The notes under the pieces are model-generated. The model did not search any database. It was not told the DNA's origin and worked only from the letters and a program-made list of their open reading frames with translations. Source: Pieris napi (Eukaryota > Arthropoda > Insecta > Lepidoptera > Pieridae). From it: DNA of 64,000 nucleotides. Of this stretch, positions 12,691 to 25,000 are shown piece by piece; positions within the stretch are counted from its first letter, which is position 1; the number at the start of each line of letters is the position of its first letter. The stretch spans positions 10,602,001 to 10,666,000 of the forward strand of contig NC_062245.1 of the NCBI RefSeq assembly GCF_905475465.1, in the 5' to 3' direction. The translations under genes were made by a program, and so were the position numbers.

Positions 12691-12945
12691 GCCTCTCAGG
12701 CGCTAACTGTTGTAGTCTCTGGTAGAACGACTAGCGCTGTGGATCACATCTGCTCCACAGCATAATGCTGAGCCAGAGCCAGTTACAACCACAACACACA
12801 CATTACACACTTAAAATATACCTTATTCTTTTTTTCTTTCCATAATTTTTTGTTATTTTTCATTTTGATTTTTATTATTTTGTGTGTTTCATTACTAATA
12901 AATGTTGTCTGTTTGTCTGTGATGTGTGAAACATATTCAAGTTGA
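12690..12945 (+). repeat. Probable LINE 3' tail
   Basis: A GC-richer block (gcgctaactgttgtagtctc, then cacagcataatgctgagcca) is followed by a T-rich stretch and aataaatgttgtctgtttgt. The closing pattern resembles 59,880-59,925. I recall similar blocks as common lepidopteran repeats; the class is inferred. Confidence 0.4.
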
Positions 12946-12964
12946 TTTTATATAACAGGGAGCA

Positions 12965-13200
12965 AACGGCCTTTTAAGGCCTTTTAAGAATTGGTACGCT
13001 CTTTTCTTGAAGGACCCTTAGTCGAATTGGTACGAATATACTTCAGTGGGCAGCTGGTTCCAAAAACTGCATTAAAAACGCTTAGTAGTGGAACGACGGA
13101 CGTCGAGATGATACGGATGGTATTTTGTATTCTGCTTTGTCGTGAGTTCTATTGTGTACAAGAAGTTACAGACTACCGACGCACACCATTCAAAATATAA
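12965..13200 (-). repeat. Non-LTR retrotransposon 3' fragment, decayed
   Basis: On the minus strand it encodes pieces of the reverse transcriptase C-terminus common to this family (HLDVRRST, then FKKRAYQFLKG), with internal deletions. The same block is at 33,420-33,560 and 44,660-44,770. Confidence 0.65.
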
Positions 13201-13880
13201 TTAAATTTTGTAAGGGACTCAACATATTATCGACAACTTAAATATATTTAATCCTGAAATCGATACAAGTGCGCTAATCCGAAACCGCTAACAAATACGA
13301 CAGGGGGTAATACTATACATATATGTATTGTAAATACTTTTACATACCAGATTATGGCTTCGGTCGTGAGGATATATTTATTATTTATCTTATGGAATAT
13401 ATGAATTATTCTTATTTTTAATGTTTAACTTTATTTTATTAAAAAATATCACCATGAAGTTTAATTCTAGATAATATATTGTAATTTTAGGAGGTTTATA
13501 TAAATATTATAAACTTTCACTTTAGTAAAACCAGGGTGTCGATTGTTAATTAAATCGCGGATATGAATCTGCGCGTGCGCTTGCATCTCGCGATCAAGGA
13601 AATGCGTTGTGGCTGTGTATTGTTTATAATTACGGGTAATACACAACCGCTAATTATATAACAGCTGAGGATGAATTGTAAGTTACGAACATATTATCAT
13701 TAAAGTGCATTTACTTTATGCATTATTTGGTGATCAGCGTTCGTTCTGTAACTCCGTAGGTAGCGCTTATGACGCAACCGTAAGTTCCCAGATATTTTTT
13801 TTTATTTTTAACAAAATTATACCATTACTCCAATGCAGTATTTATTTATACATTTATATCACATACAAAACAATATATAT

Positions 13881-14311
13881 GTTCAATTAACAGCCTAGCC
13901 TCTTAACTAAACGGCGCCGTTTAACTAGTGGCCTGAAAGATATTCAGCCGTAGCGTTTGTTACAACATTATAAAACTGGCTGGCTAATGCTTAGGCCATT
14001 CGTATGATAGAGTCATTATTTGAAATAAATAAGAGAAATAAAAAAGCTTTTGGCTTTCCTTGAGCCAAATTCTCATTATTATTACACTCTTCCCTTGTAC
14101 TTGTTGTTTTACATGAAACTTTGGCCGACGCCAGTTTGAAGAGTTTCGTTTCGATTAAGAGTGGCAGAAAGTGGAATTAAATTTAAATTAAAACTCAAAA
14201 GGCTAGGCAAGTAATGAAACGTCATCAATCCAAATCATTTGCCTGTCTGTTTGATCAACTGGCTGAACATCTTTCAGGCCGCTAGTTAAACGGCTAGGTT
14301 GTTAATTGAAC
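13881..14311. mobile_element. Fold-back MITE
   Basis: The left segment at 13,881-13,945 and the right segment at 14,262-14,311 are inverted relatives. They share gttcaattaaca, cctagcc, gtttaactag and ggcctgaaagat. The left arm carries about 15 extra bases. The middle has no frame. Confidence 0.6.
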
Positions 14312-14319
14312 GGCTAATT

Positions 14320-16980
14320 AAGCTAGTTGGCTGCGACATATACACATTGTTTTCCTTTCCACGTAAGTGTGGTTTTGTTGCTAAATTTTTGATACCATCA
14401 TTAATTTCTCTCTTAATCTATGAAGTATAATTAATTAATCACTTTACAGATGCCAACAAAACCCTTTATATACACTCAAATTAAGTAAAAATAACGTTTT
14501 ATTTATATGATGGTCGTTATTTATTCTTGCAAGTTATCACTCCATTCATTGACGTGGGAACGTCCATCTGAGATGTTCGATAAGAAAAATACATTATTAG
14601 ACGAAATACAATACAATTTGATAAGTATATACTCGGCAGAGTATGATAAAAAATCCTGTAATATTCACACTGCAATATTATTCATTGGTGCTAGTAGGCC
14701 TCATATAGCATATTTATTTGTATATATATAGACATTAAAAATTACTGCTATTAGAGGAGCATTCGTTATAGAAGAGCTAGTGAACGCTCTGAGTAACGGT
14801 ATAAACCTTTATAGTAGATTATTTTATTAATAGTATAAATGGTTGGTGGACTCAGTTTCCGCATTTTGACTCTCATTAGGTCCGTTGTGCGTAATTAATA
14901 GTATATAGGTATAATCATAAAGTTGACGACGAAGCAGCAGAAGATTCAATCGTTGCTTCAGGGTCTCGAAACAAAACCATTATGAAAATGGTCACGTGAC
15001 ACAGCGGGAGCTAATGTCATTCCCATACAAGCCGGTTTGACGATAGATCACGTCATCAAAAAGTGATTTTGTCTCAAGCCCCAAGTCGGTATGAGACCAC
15101 TTATATAACTAGACCTGTAATGTACTATATCGCCATGATCGTAGAACAATGTCGCAAGGTACTTTGAATAAATATTAGGGCTACATTAAAAAATCCATGT
15201 GTTTTAAATTCCAAATAAATCAGTCGGTAAAGTGACGGATTTGATAGACGCTCATAGAAGCATGTGAATTTTCAAGAAAACTGTGTAATTTAATGTTATT
15301 ATTTTTATTTTGTTTCAAAACAAACCCTTTTGTTTGCTTGTAAGCCAATTTCGATAATTACAGAAAATGAATTAAAAAAGTTATGCCAAAAAACTAACAT
15401 GATTATATTATTTTGAAATGGCTGCCCTGTAAAGTTTACTATTTGTCAGATCCGTCACAATTCTACGACTATAACGATATCTACACATATGTAAATGTAT
15501 ACAATATCCATTAGACGTTATACTTAAACCACTATGAAAGCAACGTGTACTCTATTTTGTACGTTCCAGGAAGGAGGGCACGTACTAAAGGACAACTTGG
15601 CTAATTATATCCGAGCCACTCCGCGTATCTGGCATACCTAAGTCTCTCCTACATAAACTAGCCACTATTATTTATATAAACCATGGTAACAGATCGAGGA
15701 ACGGGGAGCGATAATATAATGTTATTTTTCTTGAGAAAATTGAGGACAAAACCATTCGAATTAGTGAATTAGTGTGAGTGCATGTTAGTCTTAAGTGCAG
15801 TGGTAAGTGAAAAAATAAAACATACACATGAAGAGTGCCTTCGCCTTACTAGAGACTGAAAGTAGTGTTATTGGACACTTTCTTATGTTAGATGTCTTTG
15901 TGCAGAGACAATTTATTAAAAAAGAACTGTGAACCTGTGGAATTTAATTACACGAGATTTCCTTCTTTAATTAAATGAGAAGACAAAACAATGTTTAATT
16001 GTACTTACGTATATAATTCTAACTCAAATTAATAAGTTTTATTTACTATTTCAGGCGTTATAAATGATTCATTTGCGCGAAAAATATTCTAGATTATTTT
16101 TAAATGAATTAAATTTGATTGTTGTGATTGCTAAATTTGATTGTGACCTCCTGACGCGAAACTTAGATCCGCTTTGCGTTTTGTCTAGTAATACTGACAA
16201 AGTACGAACAATACACGAATTCCTATTACATACACTATTCAGTCTTTATTCCATTTATTGCAACATCGATATCGCAATCGTATACGAGAACAATCGCTAA
16301 GTTTTCGTATACTTACCTCCATCGCGAAAGCTGAATATTTAGCAAAGGAAAGTGGTTTGTTTTATTATTCTGCCTGCAATTGACTGATCTCTTTTAACCT
16401 ATATCAAAATGGACGTTTCGCTTTTACGTGTATGTTGATATATAATATACACAATACATAAGCTCGGCCAATTATAAACGTTTTGTTCTCTTCTTGGGAC
16501 TCTCAGTTCAAATTTAGAACACTGTAGAATATGCTTACTGCGGGAAGTCCCGTAATTCAAATTTGGAATATCAGTATTTACGTGATTTACAAAACGTGAA
16601 ATGTTTCATATCACAATAAAACTTAAAATATTGCACTATCTGTGGGGCAATTAATTTGTCAAATTAATCAATACAGGTTAACAACATGACAATAAAATTG
16701 CCATGATTTATCGTCAATCGATTAAACTGGATTCAAATGAAATAATTGACGACCAATAAAGTGCGACGAACGTGTACCACTTTTTCTATATGCAAATGCA
16801 ATCACTTTATGATTAACAATTCATATAGTACACGACGCGGAAATTACATTAAATGTACCTTTTGCCGCATGGATTTTTGATCAAAATTTATGTAAAAAAT
16901 TGTAAACCTTAGTATATAGAATTTTATTAAGATAAAATCTATGGTATTTTATAAGTTTCCGTTGTTTTAGCATAGATATG
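14320..16980. other. Intergenic, no gene seen
   Basis: Apart from the 15,775-15,925 block (a copy of 10,941-11,165), I see only short frames and AT-rich sequence. The frames at 14,507 and 16,064 lack recognisable motifs. Confidence 0.5.
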
Positions 16981-16985
16981 TCACC

Positions 16986-17292
16986 GTAAAATTGTAAACA
17001 CCGTTAGATTGTAATATATCTCGCGAGATTGTAAACTGTCGAAAGATTGTGAACCTCAACGAACTGCTTACAATTTAAGGTATTATTATTCGGTAGTAAT
17101 ATGAAATTGTTGGGAAGTAAAATTAATCTGTAATTGACCAAAGAAGTTTGAATGATAACTAAGTTAGTGTAGTGTACCTATCTACCGAATAATAATACGT
17201 TAAATTGTAAGCAGTACGCTAAGGTTCACAATCTTTCGACAGTTTATAATCTCGCGAGATAGATTACAATCTAACGGTTTTTACAATTTTAC
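16986..17292. mobile_element. Long-TIR fold-back element
   Basis: About 110 bp at each end are imperfect inverted repeats. The left end begins gtaaaattgtaaacaccgtt and the right end closes ggtttttacaattttac. Both arms contain tctcgcgagat and gattgtgaacct or its complement. The roughly 85-bp centre is unrelated and non-coding. No target duplication is evident. Confidence 0.75.
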
Positions 17293-17299
17293 ATTAACA

Positions 17300-20200
17300 G
17301 ATATATAAGAAGTTCAACAAGAAAAGTTATATCATATGTATTAACTTTCAACCTTCCAGGCGAACAATAAACACCGAAGGCGTGTTTTGTTATAAGAATA
17401 ATGTCACCAGCACAATAGATCGTATGAACTTATAAAATATACCTAAAAGGTTATATGCCGTACGGCTGAGAAAGGCCATTATAAGGTTAATGTGTTCCTA
17501 TGACAGTCCCATATAAGGATTTTTATGATTTTTAATAACGACTGAGCTATTTTTAATTATCACGACCCTCGTTACGAGGTATGCACTTCCTTATTAGAGT
17601 TTAATTTCTAGCCATATGTTTTTAAATTATAAAAAAAAATCTTATTCCGTTACGGTTCATAGGTTTCAAGGTTTGGCGACCATTTATTTATCAGAAATAA
17701 TAATTGTCATTATATATGTAAAGAAATAATTATATTTCTTAAATTAGATTATTAATTATCTATTTTTTTTATAAATGTTAATTTAGTTTTGTTTGTTAGT
17801 CTGTGGAAAAGACACTAGTTTTGTTTGTCTATGTATGTGTCATTTTTAATTTGAATATGAAATGTTTGTTACGAGTACATTTTTAATTAAATATAAAAGA
17901 AATAGGATGAAAGTACTACTGAAATAGCAAACTCTAAATGTTGTTTCTTAAAATAAATATTTTTGTAGCACATTTGAGTTTAACTCCCTTATATATATAT
18001 AATATATTACGAGTTGTAAATATAAAGATTAATCTGACGATGATGTATCAGTTACACTATAACGCCCTTCACAGTTCGTTCTCCGTCTGGTGAAATATTC
18101 TTACACAAGAAACAATTAGAGTATTCATACTACTTCGAAAAATAATTGCAATATTCGGATCGAGAATGAACGTAGGGGCGATTCTCACTATAATACGGGC
18201 GGTATTATTATTATTAGAATTGCCCCTACGTTTACTTTCTGAATCATTAATTTATTACGTTTAATTCGTACTTGACCAAATTATCCGTGGTGATTCGAGC
18301 TTTTAGTAAAACTTAAAAACTTCAGCGCATCTGATGACAATGAACAATTATGTCGAAACTTCAACCTAAGGAATATTGAATAAAATGACTTAATTAGTGT
18401 CCAATAATTAATATAAATATTATATGAAATTTAGTTTGTTTGACTTAATAAGTCAATTGTCATTATTGTCCCATAAGACCGTATACAGTAGGTAATAAAT
18501 AGCCGCCTACGCGTCGAAAGGAGACGTCAAAGAACAATAGAGGAGAAAGTTAGGAAAACATTGAAAAGTGACCTAAAACTTTTGATTTGCTATAACAGAA
18601 CATTGGACAGTTTTATTTATTTGTATACAATTATGTCAATCTGGAAAATATCTGTATGATCAAAATAATCGTAATTCTATAGAAAAAGTGATGAATTTTG
18701 GTACTAAATTGGTTATACATACTACCAACAGTTGTACTTTTAAAGTGTGGTATAAATGATTTATTTAAAAGATATTAGAATAAATGTAAAGACCCTTTTT
18801 ATTGGCGATTAAGAAGTTCCTGGCGACCTACAATTTGAAATGTAAAGTAATTGCTTTTTATAACCTTGTCAAGGTTTAAGGTAATATATGTTTTGACATT
18901 CAAAAAATTCTATTGGCTCTAAGGCTCATTAACATTAAGTTTCTTGCAAAAATAGGACCTAACAATGGTCAAAACATATTATTATTTTAAAGTGATCATT
19001 AACATTGAGTTCTAATCTAATCCAATAGTAGTAGTAGTAGTAATATTTATACATTATTATAAGTACTATTACATACACATTTACAATGTATTTTTTTTTC
19101 CCTTTCTTGGCCAGCACGGTTTGTGCGTACAATGTATTTGTCATTTATGTTCTGTTATATTGATTACTGATTTTAATATCATATACTAAAAAAAATGTAA
19201 GGGCCTTCATAATTCTAAAGCAGCAAAAGATAGTTGCATACAAGCCTCACCAATATAATTTTTTTTTTAATTTACCTTGTAATTTTGACCACACCCAATT
19301 ATGTGGTTGGAGGTACTGGATAATGTTAAGAGATAAGGTTTATTTTTTTTTATTAAAGGGTTTTCAGTTTAAAAGTCTAAATTTGTACTACCTTCAGAAA
19401 ATTAACAGTTAAAAAAGTCTGGGTGCACTTTAGTACAGAGATATTTATCATCATTTACCGAAATTACTAAATAAGCTTACTATGGTATGGTATTTTTATT
19501 GAATTGCTAAAATTGAAATTAGTAAGAAACTTCTTTATTAATTAAATGTTATCATTTAAGTTATGTGATAAATATATTACATTTATATACAATACGTTAC
19601 ATATTGAGAATTTTGGAACTTTAGCTTTTACGTATAAAATGGACTTTAATTCAAAATAGGGTTAAGCCCTTGGGTAGTTACTGACGACGACACATATAGA
19701 GTAATAAATTTGTTTTAAAAGCAAATTAGTAATTTACCTCAATAAAGCACGACTTACTTTACGATAAATTAACAGTTAAATAGTAAATAGAATCTTACCT
19801 TACACATAAATATATTTTCTTTTCTGGAGAGGTAATTAACACGCGTTTAATAACTGAACTGTAACGTTATGTCTAAACTGTCTATAATTTTGTACCAATA
19901 TTTTGAAATAATGTCCACATAACTACAATACAAACACAGTCAAAATTATTTAAAAAAATATACTCCAAAACAATACACACGCATACACGCACTAATATTG
20001 ACTATTCGTTAAAAATTAATTGATTTGTTAACTGTTCAGTTTGTATTTGCAGGTGCCAGGCACAGAACATGATGAAACTCGTAAGAGACGTTACGGTAAA
20101 ATCGAATCGAAACACATCGATTTCTTAAATCGAGAGAAGTGAATTCTTACTCCCGAGTCCCGTACGTCAAAATTATATTAGATTTGGACTTACAGTTGTC

Positions 20201-20570
20201 ATTGTTCGCGTAAGATTCGTTTCTAAATCTCACCCATGTAACCCAATCTATCTCTATCAGCTATCAGTCGTGATTAACACATCATTATAGCCTTTAAATA
20301 TGATGACTAATTCATAAAAGCATATAACACTTTAATTATTGTATAGACAAAAATTTTACTCGCTCGCAATATTTAAGTCATGGATGGTTTAAAGAACTTG
20401 TAGGAATTATAATTAATCCAATTCAAATATTTTGTAAAAGACCTCGATAACCTTACAAAATTTAAGACATTCATATGCTTTAAAAAATAACGCATATAGC
20501 TTGTCAAATCATAAATTTTTAGTGATTTAATAGGAAATCTTCTGTGTCTTTTCTGTTTTCTTTGTTGATC
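17300..20570. other. Intergenic, no gene seen
   Basis: AT-rich. It includes a hairpin at 18,169-18,232 (aacgtaggggcg against cgcccctacgtt with one bulge), a short tag/tat trinucleotide run at about 19,026-19,042 and homopolymer T tracts. No exon could be supported. Confidence 0.5.
18169..18232. repeat. Small hairpin
   Basis: aacgtaggggcgattct at 18,169-18,185 pairs with agaattgcccctacgtt at about 18,216-18,232, with one bulged base and a roughly 30-base loop. It could be a tiny MITE remnant. Confidence 0.5.
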
Positions 20571-20574
20571 GTTA

Positions 20575-21448
20575 AGTGCCCTGTAAACGATCAAATTGTT
20601 TGTCAAATTTTACGTGTTTGTCAAATTATTTGATAGTGTACTGCTGTGTTTGACGCGTTTGTCAAACAATCTACGTGTTTGTCGTGTTTGATGAAAATTT
20701 GGATTGATGTCGAGTTTGAAACAAGATCTCACTCGTTGTAATGACATCATGGAGGACGCTACGCTCAGTGACAATATGAGTGTCAATATTACTAACATAG
20801 AATTTATGTTGCATTTCATATCTGTTTATCGTGATTTTTTTTTATTTTTAGTAAACCTATGTTATTTAGTATATCTTTTAGCAAGAAATAAAAGGCTTTT
20901 TATTTTATTTTATTTTATTTATTGCTTCACAAGTTTCAATGATAATGTTGCTCAATGTTCGAGGTGCAACGCAGGCTTGAAATTTTAAGTCTTCGAAATC
21001 ATCGCCGCTAGCCAGATACCTCAAAGTTATTGATAACCTTTGAGAAGCTGGTACAGATTTCCGCATAACTGTGTCCTTTTTTTCAATACGAGGATGGAGT
21101 ATAGTCAAAAGTTTTATGGTCCATGCGCAGGAAGTTTGCGTAGTCTTTAGGTTCAGTGCGCAATATTTCCCGTAGCAAATTCTCGTATTTATCTCTTAAT
21201 TTCAACCATTCTCGACTACATCGTCTTCTTTTTTTTGTCTTGATACACAGTGCTAGAGTCAATGCCAAAAATGCGTCATCTGAATTACTCGCGCTCGGCA
21301 CGGCGACGTCACGTCACGAAAGGAGAATCTACTAGAAATTTAACAAATTTGATAGATATTTGGTTTGATCGTCTAAGCTATTGTTTGATAAAAACGTGAA
21401 GTTTGACAAACAAGTTTGTCAAGCAAATTTGATCGTTTACAGGGCACT
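20575..21448 (-). mobile_element. PIF/Harbinger-type DNA transposon derivative
   Basis: The ends are perfect 23-bp inverted repeats beginning AGTGCCCTGTAAACGATC (20,575 inward, and inverted ending at 21,448). TTA sits directly outside both ends (20,572-20,574 and 21,449-21,451). This is the 3-bp duplication typical of PIF/Harbinger. Minus-strand frames at 21,083-21,301 and 20,905-21,108 encode the N-terminal part of a Harbinger-like nuclease (LKLRDKYENLLREILRTEP, then PASQRLSITLRYLASGDDF) in two frames. The DDE core is absent, so the copy is internally deleted and non-autonomous. Subterminal tgtttgtcaaa repeats lie at 20,595-20,690. Confidence 0.88.
20905..21301 (-). pseudogene. Harbinger transposase fragment, frameshifted
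   Basis: Two overlapping minus-strand frames join as one protein only if a frameshift near 21,090-21,105 is allowed. The content (leucine-rich helix with the fFRMD-like NFLRMDHKTFD, then RKSVPASQRLSITLRYLASG) matches the region preceding the catalytic domain in PIF/Harbinger nucleases. It is truncated before any catalytic aspartate and not expected to be active. Confidence 0.75.
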
Positions 21449-21451
21449 TTA

Positions 21452-22097
21452 CTGTTGGCTGTTGCTTGAACATGACACAAAAAAGTACGCGTTCTTAATA
21501 AACATTTTCACCTGCTGCTGATTATAATTTATAATATTACAATTATTTTAAACTGCAGATAAAGTGTAATAATTATTATGCTCTACCCTGTGTAAATTTA
21601 TTGTGATTTTACTTAACTCTGTGCTAATGCCACAGAAAACATTAGTTTGAGCTCGATTAGATAAAAATCGTAATTGAAACCAAAAACCAAACGAATTGTC
21701 AAAAATAGTCAAACAAAAAAGTACACAATTTACTCAAAATAAACTAGTGATTAAAATAATTGTTATTTAATTGTAAATGTTCCGACAGCCGTTGTGTATG
21801 TATCTATAAAATTATCATCCTAATTTTTGTTAAAGAAAGAAGGAAAACTTAAGTATAAATCACAAATAAGATGGTTTATTTGTCCTGTGTCACAGTGCAT
21901 TGTTTTTAATTTATTTGTGTTATTAAAAACTATATTTAAGTTATTGCTACCAAATTAAATAATTCTACTAATTAATAAACAATGGTTTACGAAAGACGAA
22001 AGACGGTTTTTTAAAGAATATTTTGTAAGTCTATCTAATATTTGTATTATCTATTTCAGAATGTCTTTAATATGAAATAACATAATAAGAAAACAAA
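21452..22097. other. 5' flank of the ISXO2-like gene
   Basis: AT-rich non-coding sequence between the Harbinger insertion and the start codon at 22,098. I see no TATA box or initiator I would defend. A 5' untranslated exon may lie here, since the bases just before the ATG include a plausible acceptor (atttcag at about 22,054-22,060). Confidence 0.4.
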
Positions 22098-25000
22098 ATG
22101 GAACCAGATTCTACTACATATGATACAGAAAATTCTAAGAATGAAACCTTTCCTTTCATTACAGGGCCCTGGTATGTTTTTTATAGCATATAACATACAT
22201 TCATATTTCATCTGCATAAATACACATATCAAAAAAAATAATATTTTTGTTTTAATGTAGCATGAACCAGAGAAGGAACTTTCAAAATTATAATTATTTT
22301 AATTACAGCAACATATCTTTATATAAGGATTTAGTAAAGGATTCTGGACAAGGCCTAGTGGAAATGCAAATTGTTGAAAGGCTGCAGGCGTTTGGTTTGC
22401 TTCCAATGGTGATGGAATGTGTGCAAAATGAACCTACTTGTGAAGTTGTTTGTAAGACAGCAAGGGTTGTTGATAGGTAAGATTGTAATTTATACAATAG
22501 TATTAATTAACAATCTCAAAAGCTACTGAGCATATTAAAAATCTTTTACTAAAAGTTCTAGAGTCCTTTTATTCAATTTACACCTATATTTGCAACCATT
22601 ACACATGATTAATATAAGGTGCTTTATTTTGTATATTATATTTTGGTATACATATTTACATATTTCCATAAGTTAAAGGTCCTAACTATCCATGATAGTA
22701 CCTTATTTGTTCCATGTCTAGGAAAACTTTACCATAAAAACCTTTAATCTAATAGTCAATAGTCATAATGATATTACAATGGTCAGTATTTAAGATTAAA
22801 GACATAATAGTTCTTTTAGGAAAGTACTTCTATACACTAGACTTAATTTAAAACTAAACTATATGAAGAAGTGCATTTGATCTAAGTAAAAGCTGTATTA
22901 TCTTTTAAACTAACATACTGGAAAATCCATAAAAGAACTTCAAGAATATAAATAATTTTGTATTTTAGGGTCCAATGGATTTGCAAAACATGTAAGAAGC
23001 GTCAACCAATCCGATCAGGCTCATTTTTTTTCAAGCTTCAGTGCTCCATTGTTCAAGCACTGCAAATGATATTAGCGTGGTGTGAAGATGCCGATATTAA
23101 TGTTGCTGCTGAATATTTTGGTATAATTTTTCTTAGCTACATGAATGACAATCTATCTATAGTTTTAATTATGTATGTATAAAAATTGTAATGTTTTGTA
23201 AATTTATGAAAGATTTTTTATTTATTTATTATATTTACATGCATACACAGAACAATTTTGGTAAGTTCTATACTTATAAATGAAACATGTTTCCACACTT
23301 GTAGTGCTAGCCAACAAACACCTCTATGGCATAGTGCTTGGTTATAAAGATGGAGTATGTCACATGGAATAATAATTTAATATATTATTAAAAATGGACA
23401 ATGGATCAAAGTCAAAAATGTGTCTGCCCGATTCTATTCAAAGTTCTATTAATACATTTTATAGTTAGCGATTATTTATTATTAGACCATGTAGTGTGCA
23501 TATTGATTTTGATATATGATCAAGTACTAAGACTCAGTTTGAATCTTGAAACTTCTTGGATCTTTATGTGTACTTATTTTTCATCATATATAGATGTAAA
23601 GCCACGTGTCGCTACACTAATTTATGACAAGTTGGATGAAATGGCTGCGGCTGAAATAGCAGTTAGCAAATTGGGAGGTCAAGACAGTGTTATACTGACA
23701 GAGATGTACCCGGAATGCCTTAACCGACTCTCGCCTGATACAACAGATCAACCACATATCCATCCCATACTTATGGTTGCTGATACAAAGGTAGTTATAA
23801 AAAAAATATTTAATTCAAAATAAAATACTATTTAAAGTTTATAAGGGAATTTTAATCTTTATATATCAATACATTTTGAGTAATAATTAACCTCTCCGTT
23901 AGTTACTCTGTCCCGCCCATAATGACATCATACAAAGGTCCTAGAAAATTTTTTGGCAGAAAGAATAATTGATTTGTAATGGAAATTACCAATTATCAAT
24001 TCTATTTTTAATTGGTTTAGGATCTTAGTTAATTAATTAATTAGACTTAAGCAATTTCATATATGTAATAATGTATGTATTGTCAAGTTATTCTTTAAAT
24101 TTTCAGCATGTACCAACTCAGTACAGACTACATATTATGAAGGTGCATTTGAAGAAAAAACCAAATGCCGATGGAGAGGTAAAAAATAAATTTGAAATTT
24201 GATTTCCCAAATCTTTAAATTAGGACAAGATAATTTAACTGACTGAAAATTGATAACTTTTAGCCTATAGAATATAGATTATGAATAATAATACTTTTAT
24301 TAATTAACAAAAATTAGATTTGATTTATATAAAATACAAATCATTTTGAAAATAATTCTCAAGGTATATAAAAATTAGAATGTATGCATTGTATGAATTT
24401 GTTATTTGTAACAGAATGAAGTTGCCACGGAAGATGTTACGGCATTGGACATTATTTAAAAACAATAATAGAATTTATGTTACACTTAATGTAAGAGAAT
24501 AATAATAAATATTTATTTATTTAATTTTTCAAATGTAAACGGAACTTAATTGACTATAATGACTCCTTTTCCAGTCTTTGATTATTTAATTGTAACTAAT
24601 TATTTGCATGCAATCAAAAACTATTTTTAATAATGCCAAAGAAGTATAACTTCTTACGCGCGTACATAAGTACACGCACCCTTTTTTTATAAAGGGAGTG
24701 TTTTGCGATAAATTTATTGAGCCCAAATTTGTATGAACATTACTATGTCTTTCAGTATATGAAATCGGAAGTAGATCAGGTATTGGAGAACATAACAGTG
24801 CCCGGGTCGTTCCTTGTGAGTGGGTCTACTTTGCCGCCAATAGAGGGCGCGCACGCACTATCGCAACTCACGCAAAATTGCGATATGGATATGCAGAGAT
24901 TTTGTGAGTATGTTATGGTTTTGTGTGCTATCTTACTAATTATATATCTGAAGTGGAAGCATTATGTGGAATACCACACACACACAATAGTGTGTGTTTT

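Noticed and set aside
24415..24460. Extra exon of the ISXO2-like gene after the acceptor-like acag
   Set aside because: It leads to a stop within 15 codons and lies in a dispersed repeat also present at 38.3 kb. Skipping it keeps the frame.
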